A stretch of DNA of 64,000 nucleotides from Prosthecobacter vanneervenii (lineage in GTDB: Bacteria > Verrucomicrobiota > Verrucomicrobiia > Verrucomicrobiales > Verrucomicrobiaceae), in NCBI RefSeq assembly GCF_014203095.1, contig NZ_JACHIG010000016.1:1-64000 (forward strand). Reading direction: 5' to 3'. Position numbers and translations under genes: made by a program. Below the pieces are notes generated by a model, which did no database searches, had not been told where the DNA came from, and saw only the letters and a list, made by a program, of their open reading frames with translations. Below are positions 8,536 through 18,297 of this stretch, one piece after another (position 1 is the stretch's first letter; every line of letters begins with the position of its first letter).

Positions 8536-9879
8536 ATGAAAATGCATCGTCTTTGCACCGGCAATCACAGCAACCTCTTCACCACCGCCCAGGGACGGCG
8601 TGATTTTCTGCAGGTCGGCGCCATGGCGGGGCTGGGCCTTACACTGCCGCAGATGCTCAAGCTGCAGGCGGCGGAGCAGACGCTGGCCATGCCGGCGGTG
8701 GAGACGTTCCGGCCCATCGCCACCTCTGTCATCCACATCTACCTGCCCGGCGGCATGGCGCAGCATGAGTCCTGGGACCCCAAGCCGTTTGCGTCTCCGG
8801 ATTATCGCGGCCCTTTCAGCCCGGTGAAAGGGGTGACGGGCGAGTATGTCGGCGGGCAGTTTGTGAACATCGCCAAGATCTTGGACAAGATCACGCTTAT
8901 CCGCTCCGTGACGCACGGAGAGGCGGCGCACGAGCGCGGTACGCACAACATGTTCACCGGTTACCGCCCCAGCCCGGCCATCAAGTTTCCCAGCTTCGGT
9001 TCCATCATCTCCCATGAGCAGGGCTCTCGGAACAATCTGCCGCCTTACGTGGCTGTGCCGGGCATGATCGCGCCTGATCAAGGCAGCGGCTACATGAGCA
9101 GCGCCTTTGGTCCCTTTGCCCTGGGCAGCGATCCTGCTGACAAAGGCTTCACCGTGCGCGACCTCGCCTCGCCCAAGGACATCGACGCCAAACGCTTCGA
9201 GCGCCGTCGCAGCCTGCTCTCCTCTGTGGACGAGCACTTTCGCACCACCGAGAAATCCGACGGACTCAGCGCCATGGACAACTTTTACCAGGCTGCCTAC
9301 AGCCTGATCAGCTCGCAGAAGGCACGGGAGGCCTTCAACCTTGATGCCGAGCCCGCCAAGCTGCGCGATGAATACGGCCGCAATGCCGCCGGCCAGCGCT
9401 TCCTGCTCTCCCGCCGTCTGGTGGAAGCCGGGGTGCGCATGGTGTCTGTGAACTTTGGCAGCTGGGATCACCACTCCAACATCAAAGGTGCTTTCGAGAG
9501 CCAGGCCCCGCAGTTTGACGTGGCCTTTGCCCGTCTCATCAAGGACCTTGATGAACGTGGCATGCTGGACACCACGCTGGTGCTGGTCAGTTCTGAGTTT
9601 GGCCGCACGCCGCGCATCAACAGCACGAATGGGCGCGACCATTATCCGCGCGTCTTCTCCGTGGCCATGGCCGGCGGCGGGGTGAAGAAAGGCTTTGTCT
9701 ATGGGAAGTCCGACGCCCTCGGCGGCGAGCCCGATGAAAACCCTGTGGGTCCCGAGGATCTGGCCCGCACGATGTACCGCCTGCTCGGCATCAATGCCAG
9801 CAAGCGCATCGTGGTGGAAAACGTCCGCCCTGTGGACATCGTCAACGGGGGGCGGTTGATCCAGGAAGTGATCGCGTAA
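8536..9879 (+). CDS. DUF1501 family protein, Tat-exported
   Basis: Member of the sulfatase/alkaline-phosphatase-superfamily-like DUF1501 group, abundant in Planctomycetes and Verrucomicrobia. A Tat-type leader carries R21-R22-D-F-L followed by a hydrophobic stretch. Family-typical segments include HIYLPGGMAQHESWDPKP, ERGTHNMFTGYRPSP, WDHHSNIKG and SSEFGRTPRIN. Members are usually coupled to a DUF1549/DUF1553 cytochrome-type partner; here no such partner is adjacent, unlike the second copy at 46335-47759. Biochemical role is not established. Start ATG 8536; the next Met (8542) would also keep the leader. Confidence 0.85.
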   Translation: MKMHRLCTGNHSNLFTTAQGRRDFLQVGAMAGLGLTLPQMLKLQAAEQTLAMPAVETFRPIATSVIHIYLPGGMAQHESWDPKPFASPDYRGPFSPVKGVTGEYVGGQFVNIAKILDKITLIRSVTHGEAAHERGTHNMFTGYRPSPAIKFPSFGSIISHEQGSRNNLPPYVAVPGMIAPDQGSGYMSSAFGPFALGSDPADKGFTVRDLASPKDIDAKRFERRRSLLSSVDEHFRTTEKSDGLSAMDNFYQAAYSLISSQKAREAFNLDAEPAKLRDEYGRNAAGQRFLLSRRLVEAGVRMVSVNFGSWDHHSNIKGAFESQAPQFDVAFARLIKDLDERGMLDTTLVLVSSEFGRTPRINSTNGRDHYPRVFSVAMAGGGVKKGFVYGKSDALGGEPDENPVGPEDLARTMYRLLGINASKRIVVENVRPVDIVNGGRLIQEVIA

Positions 9880-10022
9880 GGCGTCCACACTTCTCTGGCA
9901 AGCTCAGGCGCTCCTGTTTGAGGTACGCCGGGTCGTGCTTTGAAAAATGCGGAATCCGCAATCCTGCGCTTTTCACGGCATCAAAAGTGCGCATTCTCCA
10001 TGTGGCTCGGATTTGAACCTAC

Positions 10023-10601
10023 ATGGAAGCAGTCAACATTCAGTTCGCCCCAGCAACGGGCACCGAGGAAGAATGGAATGAGGCGTACGCGCGCCTCGCC
10101 GATTACTTCCGCTCGTACCAGCTGCACAACCGGATCCGCCGTACCCAGCTCATCCTGGAGACGCTGCGCAATGCGGCCAAGGCGCATGCGCAGGACCCGA
10201 CCCGCACACCCACGGCGCACTCCATCGAGCAGGCGCGCCTGATGCTGCGGGAGTGGCTGGGCTCCATTTACAGCGATCTCAATCTCAGCGAGGCGCAGCT
10301 GGAGGCCACGGGCCGCCTGGGCTTCCACCTGGCGGGCGGTCCCTCGCGCTGGCCGCAGTTCTTCCTAGATGAAAAAAACATGCCGGACGACATGGCCGAA
10401 GCCATGCGCTCAGCCATTCGCACCTCCGGCCCCGGCATGCAGGTCAGCAAGATGACGCCGCGAGACATCGACCTTGGCATGTTTACCGATGTAGCTGACG
10501 ACACCTTTGACCGCCTCGGCCGTCATCCCATCCTGCGCTACTCCGTCCTGATCATCATCGTGGGCAGCGTGCTGGGCTACCTTTACTCCCTCTTCGGATG
10601 A
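10023..10601 (+). CDS. Small tail-anchored protein coupled to opgH
   Basis: 192 residues, family not recognised. The body is soluble and mostly helical (about 1-165), and residues about 172-191 form a single C-terminal hydrophobic segment, which suggests a tail-anchored inner-membrane protein facing the cytoplasm. Its stop overlaps the start of the glucosyltransferase gene (shared ATGA at 10598-10601), a sign of translational coupling. In Proteobacteria the gene cotranscribed upstream of opgH is the periplasmic opgG; this protein is unrelated to OpgG in size and layout. A role as partner or regulator of OpgH is inference from coupling. Confidence 0.75.
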   Translation: MEAVNIQFAPATGTEEEWNEAYARLADYFRSYQLHNRIRRTQLILETLRNAAKAHAQDPTRTPTAHSIEQARLMLREWLGSIYSDLNLSEAQLEATGRLGFHLAGGPSRWPQFFLDEKNMPDDMAEAMRSAIRTSGPGMQVSKMTPRDIDLGMFTDVADDTFDRLGRHPILRYSVLIIIVGSVLGYLYSLFG

Positions 10602-12760
10602 GCGCAGCACCCATCGGCAGCCAGACGGCGAACATCGCCATGACAGCGGGCATGCCGCCCAAGCATGTGTCCCGCACACGCCGCGCCACCTTCTTCTCCC
10701 TCGTGGGCCTGGGCACCATCGTAGGTGCGTGGCTCTCCTATATTTTCCTTTCTGAAAACGGCATGCGCATCTCTGAGTGGGCGCTGCTGTTTGTTTTCAT
10801 CCCGCTGTATTATCAGCTCAACGTGGGCTTCTGGACCGCGCTCTTTGGCGTGTGGCTGATGAACCGCCCCAAGCCGGACCCGCTTAATCTCTGGCTTTCC
10901 CTGAGCGCCGACGACTACGAGCAGCCCATCACCGCCAGCACGGCCATCATCATGCCCGTGTTCAACGAAGACGTGACGCGCGTGTATGAGGGCCTGCGCT
11001 CCATCTACCTCTCCCTGGAGGCCACCGGGCAGTCCAAGCACTTTGACTTTTTCATTCTCAGCGACTCCGACAAGGCCAGCCAGTGGATCGAGGAAGAGAC
11101 CGCGTGGCTGGAGCTCTGCCGCCAGCTCAAGGCCTTTGGCCGCATCTTCTACCGTCGCCGCCGCAAGCAGATCAACCGCAAGAGCGGCAACGTCTCCGAC
11201 TTCTGCCGCCGCTGGGGCAAACGCTACCGCTACATGGTCGTGCTGGATGCGGACAGCCTCATGTCCGGCGCGCTGCTCACCAGCATGGTGCGCATCATGG
11301 AGAAAAACCCCGGCATCGGCATCGTGCAGACCTTTCCGAAGCAGATCGCTGCGGACACGCTGCTGGGCCGGGTGATGCAGTTCGCCCAGGCGCTGTATGG
11401 CCCGCCGTTCATGGCCGGACTGGACTACTGGCAGTGCGGCGAAGCCAACTTCTGGGGGCACAACGCCATCCTGCGACTGGCGCCCTTCATCGAGCACTGC
11501 GCCCTGCCGCCGCTGCCGGAAAACGCTCCCTTTGGCGGTCATATTCTCAGCCACGACTTTGTGGAAGCCGCGCTCATGCGCAAGGCGGGCTACGCCGTGC
11601 GCCTGCTGCCCACCACGCGTGGCAGCTATGAGGAGGGCCCGCCCACGCTGGTGGACATGCTCAAGCGTGACCGCCGCTGGTGCCAGGGGAACATCCAGCA
11701 CTTCTGGCTGTTGTTTGCCAAAGGCTGGCACCCGATGAGCCGCATCAATTTCCTGCACGGCATCCTCAGCTACGTGAGCTCCCTGCTGTGGTTCCTCTTC
11801 CTGGTGCTGGCCACCCTGCTGGCCGCCACGCCCACTCCGCACGTGCAACCGCAGGCCATCCTGGCGGAGCACATCCTGCTGGGCGTCACCGCCATGCTCA
11901 TCTTCCTGCCGAAAACGGTCATCCTGCTGGATGAGGTGATCACCGGCCGCATGTTCAAACCGCTGCGTCTGCGCTTCCTTACCGCCTTCAGCAGCCTGAT
12001 GGACACCGTGGTCTTCACTCTCATGGCACCCGTGCTCATGATCTTCCATTCACGGTTTGTGGTTTACACCGTCATTGGCAAGAGCGTGAGCTGGGTCACG
12101 CAGCGCCGCAAAATCGACGGTGGCGTGAACTGGAGCGAGATCATTTTCACCTTCCTGAGCGTCACGCTGCTGGGCATTGCCTGGGCAGTCATCGGCTGGT
12201 ATGTCTCCACCAAGTTCCTCATTTGGATCAGCCCCATTCTCTTCTCGCTGGCGATTTCCATCCTGATGGCCGCCATGGTCTCCAGCTCACGCAGCGGGCG
12301 GCGTCTGGGGCTCTTCCTCACCCCGGAGGAGCATGAGCCACCTACTGTGCTGAAGACCATGCAGCAGAATCTGGAGGAAATTAAGGACCGGATTCCGCTC
12401 TCTCCTGAGCTTGAGCGCCACTACGGCCTCATGCAGGTGTGTCTTGACCCTTACGTGAACGGGCTGCACGTCAGCCTGCTGCGCCGTCGCCGCACCATTG
12501 GTGTGTCAGACACTTACCTCAAGGAGATCAGCCACCGCCTCATCACGCAGGGGCCGCAGTCTCTCAACGCTCAAGAGCTCAAGGCGCTGATGCACGACAC
12601 CGACATCGTGACCAACCTGCACTACCGCATCTGGAGCGCCGCTGATCATGAGCTGGCACCTTTCTGGGCCACGGCCATCCGTCAGTACAACCTCGCCTCC
12701 ACCAGTCCGTTTGCCCACACGCTGGCAAAGCAGGAGCTGGAGCCTGCGGCCACGCTTTAA
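10598..12760 (+). CDS. opgH: Membrane glucosyltransferase, OpgH/MdoH type
   Basis: Inner-membrane GT2-family enzyme that polymerises glucose from UDP-glucose into osmoregulated periplasmic glucan. Two hydrophobic segments lie near residues 28-70, followed by the catalytic domain with IIMPVFNED, the metal-binding D217-A-D219 in VVLDADSLMSG, the GHNAILR and SHDFVEAALM segments and the acceptor-site DRRWCQGN. About six further membrane helices follow. At 720 residues it is shorter than the E. coli enzyme (847), mainly at the ends. No opgG or opgD is nearby; it is coupled to an unrelated tail-anchored protein, so the exported glucan or its decoration may differ. Confidence 0.9.
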   Translation: MSAAPIGSQTANIAMTAGMPPKHVSRTRRATFFSLVGLGTIVGAWLSYIFLSENGMRISEWALLFVFIPLYYQLNVGFWTALFGVWLMNRPKPDPLNLWLSLSADDYEQPITASTAIIMPVFNEDVTRVYEGLRSIYLSLEATGQSKHFDFFILSDSDKASQWIEEETAWLELCRQLKAFGRIFYRRRRKQINRKSGNVSDFCRRWGKRYRYMVVLDADSLMSGALLTSMVRIMEKNPGIGIVQTFPKQIAADTLLGRVMQFAQALYGPPFMAGLDYWQCGEANFWGHNAILRLAPFIEHCALPPLPENAPFGGHILSHDFVEAALMRKAGYAVRLLPTTRGSYEEGPPTLVDMLKRDRRWCQGNIQHFWLLFAKGWHPMSRINFLHGILSYVSSLLWFLFLVLATLLAATPTPHVQPQAILAEHILLGVTAMLIFLPKTVILLDEVITGRMFKPLRLRFLTAFSSLMDTVVFTLMAPVLMIFHSRFVVYTVIGKSVSWVTQRRKIDGGVNWSEIIFTFLSVTLLGIAWAVIGWYVSTKFLIWISPILFSLAISILMAAMVSSSRSGRRLGLFLTPEEHEPPTVLKTMQQNLEEIKDRIPLSPELERHYGLMQVCLDPYVNGLHVSLLRRRRTIGVSDTYLKEISHRLITQGPQSLNAQELKALMHDTDIVTNLHYRIWSAADHELAPFWATAIRQYNLASTSPFAHTLAKQELEPAATL

Positions 12761-12781
12761 TGCATCGGATGCAGCCCACCC

Positions 12782-12829
12782 AGCAGCAGGCTGCTTTACC
12801 CAGCTTCAATTTTGGGCCATGGTGCCCAA
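12782..12829 (+). terminator. Two small hairpins between opgH and the exonuclease gene
   Basis: AGCAGC/GCTGCT (12782-12795, 2-base gap) followed by TTT, and TTGGGC/GCCCAA (12812-12829, 6-base loop), fill the 72-base gap after opgH. The first could be a weak terminator. The second ends 3 bases before the exonuclease ATG, where a Shine-Dalgarno sequence would be expected but none is seen, so it may affect translation. Confidence 0.3.
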
Positions 12830-12832
12830 CGT

Positions 12833-13351
12833 ATGAGCTACATAATGGTTGATGTGGAGTCGGACGGTCCGATTCCGGGAGATTACTCGATGATTTGTTT
12901 TGGTGCGGTGGTGGTGGAGCCGGGGCTGAGCCGCACGTTTTACGGACAGTTGCGCCCCATCTCGGAGCGCTATATTCCGGAGGCGCTGGCGGTCAGCGGA
13001 TTCACGCGGGAGCAGACGCTCCAGTTTCCGGAACCTGCGGAGGTGATGCAGAGCTTTGCCGAATGGCTGCGTGGTATTTCCAAAGACCGCCTCATTTTCA
13101 TCGCCGACAACAACGGATTCGACTGGGGATTCATCAACTGGTACTTCCACCACTTCACCGGAGCCAATCCCTTCGGCTTCTCGTCCACCAATCTCGGCAG
13201 CTTGTACAAGGGCATGGTGAAAGACACCTTCCAGAGCTTTAAGCACCTGCGTCGGACCAAGCATACGCATCATCCCGTGGACGATGCGATTGGGAATGCG
13301 GAGGCGCTGCTGACGATGAAGGATGAGATGGGGCTGAAGATCAGGTGGTGA
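12833..13351 (+). CDS. DEDDh-type 3'-5' exonuclease
   Basis: 172-residue single-domain nuclease of the DnaQ/RNase T superfamily. ExoI motif: D7-V-E9. The C-terminal ExoIII motif has H146 and D151 with the HxxxxD spacing of DEDDh enzymes. The middle acidic residue probably lies in the NNGFDWGFINWYFHH segment. No polymerase or helicase domain is attached, so it may act in RNA trimming or DNA repair. ATG 12833 is chosen; a TTG at 12812 would add seven residues that do not look like the family. It converges on the toxin-antitoxin pair. Confidence 0.8.
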   Translation: MSYIMVDVESDGPIPGDYSMICFGAVVVEPGLSRTFYGQLRPISERYIPEALAVSGFTREQTLQFPEPAEVMQSFAEWLRGISKDRLIFIADNNGFDWGFINWYFHHFTGANPFGFSSTNLGSLYKGMVKDTFQSFKHLRRTKHTHHPVDDAIGNAEALLTMKDEMGLKIRW

Positions 13352-13378
13352 TCACTCTGCGGCAGGCGTGGGCAGTTT

Positions 13379-13750
13379 TTACACCAACTTCAGCCCATGA
13401 GGCACGAAAGCGCTGAAGTCTTTGAGATTGTTCGTGGCCAATGAAGCACCTGCCACGATGGCTGTGGCGGCGATCATGGCATCTATGCGGAGAGTTCGTT
13501 TCCGACCTGCCGCATTGAACAAACGAGCTGCTTCAGCCGCCAGGGGCTCATCAAATGCGATCAAATGATGGAGAAAAGAGCGGATGGCGGCGACCTGTTT
13601 TGCAGTGACCGGCCCGCAGGTGAACTCATACCACGCAGGCATGGCTGTGATGAGCGTCTCGCCCGCTTGCGCCCATTGGATCAATTCCTGGCTCTCGCGG
13701 CTGCCCGGCATGAGTCCAAGGATCAAGTAATTGGTGTCGAGACAGATCAT
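13379..13750 (-). CDS. vapC: PIN-domain toxin, VapC type
   Basis: 123-residue PIN endoribonuclease, the toxin half of a type II toxin-antitoxin pair. The acidic site residues are D5 in MICLDTNYLI, the Glu of PAWYEF, the Asp of LRIDAMIAA and the Asp in TNNLKDF (a variant of the usual TNDxDF). Its start overlaps the antitoxin stop by 4 bases (13747-13750), the typical coupling. VapC-type toxins cleave specific RNAs such as initiator tRNA; the target here cannot be read from sequence. Confidence 0.85.
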   Translation of the reverse strand: MICLDTNYLILGLMPGSRESQELIQWAQAGETLITAMPAWYEFTCGPVTAKQVAAIRSFLHHLIAFDEPLAAEAARLFNAAGRKRTLRIDAMIAATAIVAGASLATNNLKDFSAFVPHGLKLV

Positions 13751-14001
13751 GCCCCACGCCCCTTTTTGCGATCTTCGCGCACTTCGGCCAGATATGCTTT
13801 GGCAGCTTTGGCAGAAAGGCCTTCCCCGGAGTTGTGCAGTTGCTGGAGCATGGCCACTGGATCAGGACGTGTTGCAGGCTTGTCTGCCAGCGATACAGCA
13901 CGTCTTACCACCTCGGCTTGAGAAACTTTCCACAATTTCGCAAGGCTCTTGATGCGCGTGGTGGTTCCTTCGTCGAGGGCAAACGTAGCACGGTGGGTCA
14001 T
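13747..14001 (-). CDS. vapB: Ribbon-helix-helix antitoxin of the VapBC pair
   Basis: Small DNA-binding antitoxin. The N-terminal strand HRATFALDE and the following helices (TTTRIKSLAKLWKVSQAEVVRRAV) match an Arc/MetJ/CopG ribbon-helix-helix. The basic C-terminal part would wrap the toxin. I choose the ATG at 14001 because an 8-bp direct repeat at 14008-14027 then lies just upstream as an operator; an ATG at 14010 would add three residues. It overlaps vapC by 4 bases, so the pair is one transcription unit, presumably autorepressed. Confidence 0.8.
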   Translation of the reverse strand: MTHRATFALDEGTTTRIKSLAKLWKVSQAEVVRRAVSLADKPATRPDPVAMLQQLHNSGEGLSAKAAKAYLAEVREDRKKGRGA

Positions 14002-14007
14002 AGTCGC

Positions 14008-14027
14008 CATACCATAATGCATACCAT
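14008..14027 (-). promoter_or_regulatory. Direct-repeat operator candidate for the vapBC pair
   Basis: CATACCAT occurs twice with a 4-base spacer (14008-14015 and 14020-14027), a 12-base period. It ends 6 bases upstream of the antitoxin start at 14001. Ribbon-helix-helix antitoxins commonly bind such tandem sites to repress their own operon, so this is the natural operator candidate. Confidence 0.5.
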
Positions 14028-14058
14028 CACGCAACCCGGGCGGCAAGTGCCGGATTAG

Positions 14059-14077
14059 CCCAGTCGTTTTGACTGGG
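14059..14077. promoter_or_regulatory. Perfect 7-bp hairpin upstream of vapBC
   Basis: CCCAGTC and GACTGGG flank a 5-base loop (GTTTT). It lies between the end of icd and the vapBC start. It has no T-tract on the minus strand. It could be a second part of the icd 3' structure or a regulatory site for vapBC. Confidence 0.35.
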
Positions 14078-14101
14078 TGCCGCTCATGCCATTTGTATGG
14101 A

Positions 14102-14128
14102 GATGAGCCTGTGCCTCACAGACTCATC
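14102..14128 (-). terminator. Stem-loop downstream of isocitrate dehydrogenase
   Basis: GATGAG-C-CTGTG, a 3-base loop, then CACAG-A-CTCATC: an 11-bp stem with one mismatch. It starts 31 bases beyond the icd stop codon on the minus strand. No run of U follows, so it is either a Rho-assisted terminator or a 3'-end stabilising structure. Confidence 0.5.
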
Positions 14129-14159
14129 CGCACATCATCTTGTCAATGCTGGAAGGCTC

Positions 14160-16412
<2,253 letters not shown>

Positions 16413-16523
16413 CTAGACGAAGGTGCGCTCCTACGCAACGCCCAAGGTGCCGCAGCTTCTGCGCCAGATAGGGCGGGGGATGTGCTCGACTGCGCAGAGA
16501 AGCAGCCTGTCTCCATGCCGGTG

Positions 16524-18275
16524 CTACCTGCCGCGAACGGCTTCGCGGATGGCGGGCACGAGAAGCTCTGCCACGAGCTGGTGGCCAAGGTCTCCGGGGT
16601 GCATGCCGTCCAGCAGCATCTCGTCGATGGTGGTCTGGTGCTTCGCGGCAAAGGCCGGGTAGGCGGCGTGCACGTCCAGCAGCGGCAGCTTCAGCTCGGC
16701 GGCCAGCTGGCGCACGGCTTCATTGTAGCGGACGAGAGCGGCGGACTCAAAGCCGTCTTCAGCCGCGGGATCGTAGGGCGGGTGGCCGTAGAGCTCGCGC
16801 AGCTTGGAGGTCCAGCGCAGCGGGTTGGGCGTCATGAGGATGACCTTGGCGCCCTGCTTCTGTGCGGTCTGGATGAGGGTGCGGTAGTTACGGATGAAGT
16901 CTTCCAAAGGCACGCGCGAGGTGGTGGCGGGCGGCTTTTTCCACACATCCACGGCGGAGTCATTGATGCCAAACTGCATCACCACCACACGCGGCTGGTG
17001 ATTCAGGACGTCGCTTTGCAGACGCTTCAGCGCATCCTGCGTGGTATTGCCACCGATGCCGGCATTGTAAACCCCCATCGAGGAGCCGATGCTCTGCAGC
17101 CCCTGTTCCACCCGCGTGGCATAGACCTTGAGGCTGCCGCGCGGTGCCGTCGTGGAGTCGCCAAACATGACAATGCCTCCCGGCTTTGGCACGGGTTTGG
17201 GTGGCGGGACAAAGACGGGGATCTCCCCCGCGCCGAGGTCGGCTGCGTTCACCTTCATCCGCAGGCCGCCCTGCATGGTGGTGATCCATAGCTCGCCGGG
17301 TTTGCGCTCGTAGAGGTAGGGATAGGAGACGCGGCCACCTGCCACGTAATTCGCCGCCACGATCACCGGCTTGGTCCAAGTAGCCGTTTCATCGTCTGAA
17401 AACGCGAGCGACAGCTCCACGCGGCTGGTGCCATTCTTCGGATCATGGCGCGGCGGCGCATTCCACAGCAGGGCGATGCGGCCATCGCTCAGGCGCGCCA
17501 TCTGCGGGCAGCAGGTGACGGAAGCGATTGGCGTCTGCTTCAGCCCCTCCCATTTCAGGCCATCGCGCGAGGTGGCTTCCCACAGAAAGCCCGACTCCGT
17601 GCGCAGCAGCAGGTAGAGCGAGCCGTCTTTTCTTTCCACCACACTGCCCTCGATGGAGCCCGCGTGGTCGTGCGCACCCACGCCGTAGTCCAGCACATCG
17701 CCACGCTGCCATGTTTTCCCAACATCATCCGAGGCCCACATGACCGTGGCGTGCCGCCACTGCGGGATGATCTCCTGCCCCACCAGCACGATGCGGCCGG
17801 ACTTCATCTGGATCATGGAGTGGATGCAGCCGCACCATGGCGTGCTGAGCAGTACGGGCGTCTCCCAGGTTTTGCCATCGTCGGTACTGCGGCAGGAGTA
17901 GGTGGGCAGCACAAAGGCCTTCCAATCCACGCTAGGATTACCCCAGCCCCAGCGCTTGGGTGCCAGACGTTCCGCGCCGTTCATCCAGGCGGAGATGATC
18001 ACCCCTTCACGCGTGCGCAGCAGAGTGCGCTCGTTGCTCACGTTGTACTTCTTTGCCTCGGCAAACAAAGGCGTGCTGCTCCAGGTGTGGCCTTCATCAG
18101 TGCTGCGAAGTGCATTCCTGGCATCGATGCACAGCACCCCGCCGTCTGCCGTGGTGACAAAGGGGCCCTGATGCGTGAATGGCAGCGCAGAGGCTTTTGG
18201 ATGCAGCGTGGGCGCATCTGCCGCAATAGCGGCGGCGCCGGAGAGCAGGAGCAGCGGAAGAAAGAGCAGGCGCAT
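16524..18275 (-). CDS. Secreted fusion: BNR/sialidase-like propeller plus SGNH hydrolase
   Basis: 583 residues with a signal peptide (about 1-19). Residues about 25-345 carry at least four Asp-box motifs (RSTDEGHTW, RSTDDGKTW, ASDDVGKTW and a degenerate one), the mark of a sialidase-type beta-propeller. From about residue 365 an SGNH/GDSL esterase begins: nucleophile S374 in MFGDST, the AGIGGN block, the FGINDS block and a C-terminal DGMHPGDLGH. The combination suggests removal of a glycan or its acetyl groups, with the propeller as catalytic or binding module. It is the last gene of the minus-strand secreted run. The substrate is unknown. Confidence 0.85.
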   Translation of the reverse strand: MRLLFLPLLLLSGAAAIAADAPTLHPKASALPFTHQGPFVTTADGGVLCIDARNALRSTDEGHTWSSTPLFAEAKKYNVSNERTLLRTREGVIISAWMNGAERLAPKRWGWGNPSVDWKAFVLPTYSCRSTDDGKTWETPVLLSTPWCGCIHSMIQMKSGRIVLVGQEIIPQWRHATVMWASDDVGKTWQRGDVLDYGVGAHDHAGSIEGSVVERKDGSLYLLLRTESGFLWEATSRDGLKWEGLKQTPIASVTCCPQMARLSDGRIALLWNAPPRHDPKNGTSRVELSLAFSDDETATWTKPVIVAANYVAGGRVSYPYLYERKPGELWITTMQGGLRMKVNAADLGAGEIPVFVPPPKPVPKPGGIVMFGDSTTAPRGSLKVYATRVEQGLQSIGSSMGVYNAGIGGNTTQDALKRLQSDVLNHQPRVVVMQFGINDSAVDVWKKPPATTSRVPLEDFIRNYRTLIQTAQKQGAKVILMTPNPLRWTSKLRELYGHPPYDPAAEDGFESAALVRYNEAVRQLAAELKLPLLDVHAAYPAFAAKHQTTIDEMLLDGMHPGDLGHQLVAELLVPAIREAVRGR

Positions 18276-18297
18276 GGCAGATCATGTACGCGATGAC

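Noticed and set aside
10009..10019. GGATTTGAACC resembles the T-arm of a tRNA on the minus strand
   Set aside because: The arm does not pair fully (mismatches in the stem) and no anticodon arm, D-arm or acceptor stem surrounds it; a tRNA remnant cannot be supported.
10583..12049. Open frame on the minus strand opposite opgH
   Set aside because: His/Gln/Glu-rich antisense translation of the glucosyltransferase, with no motifs.
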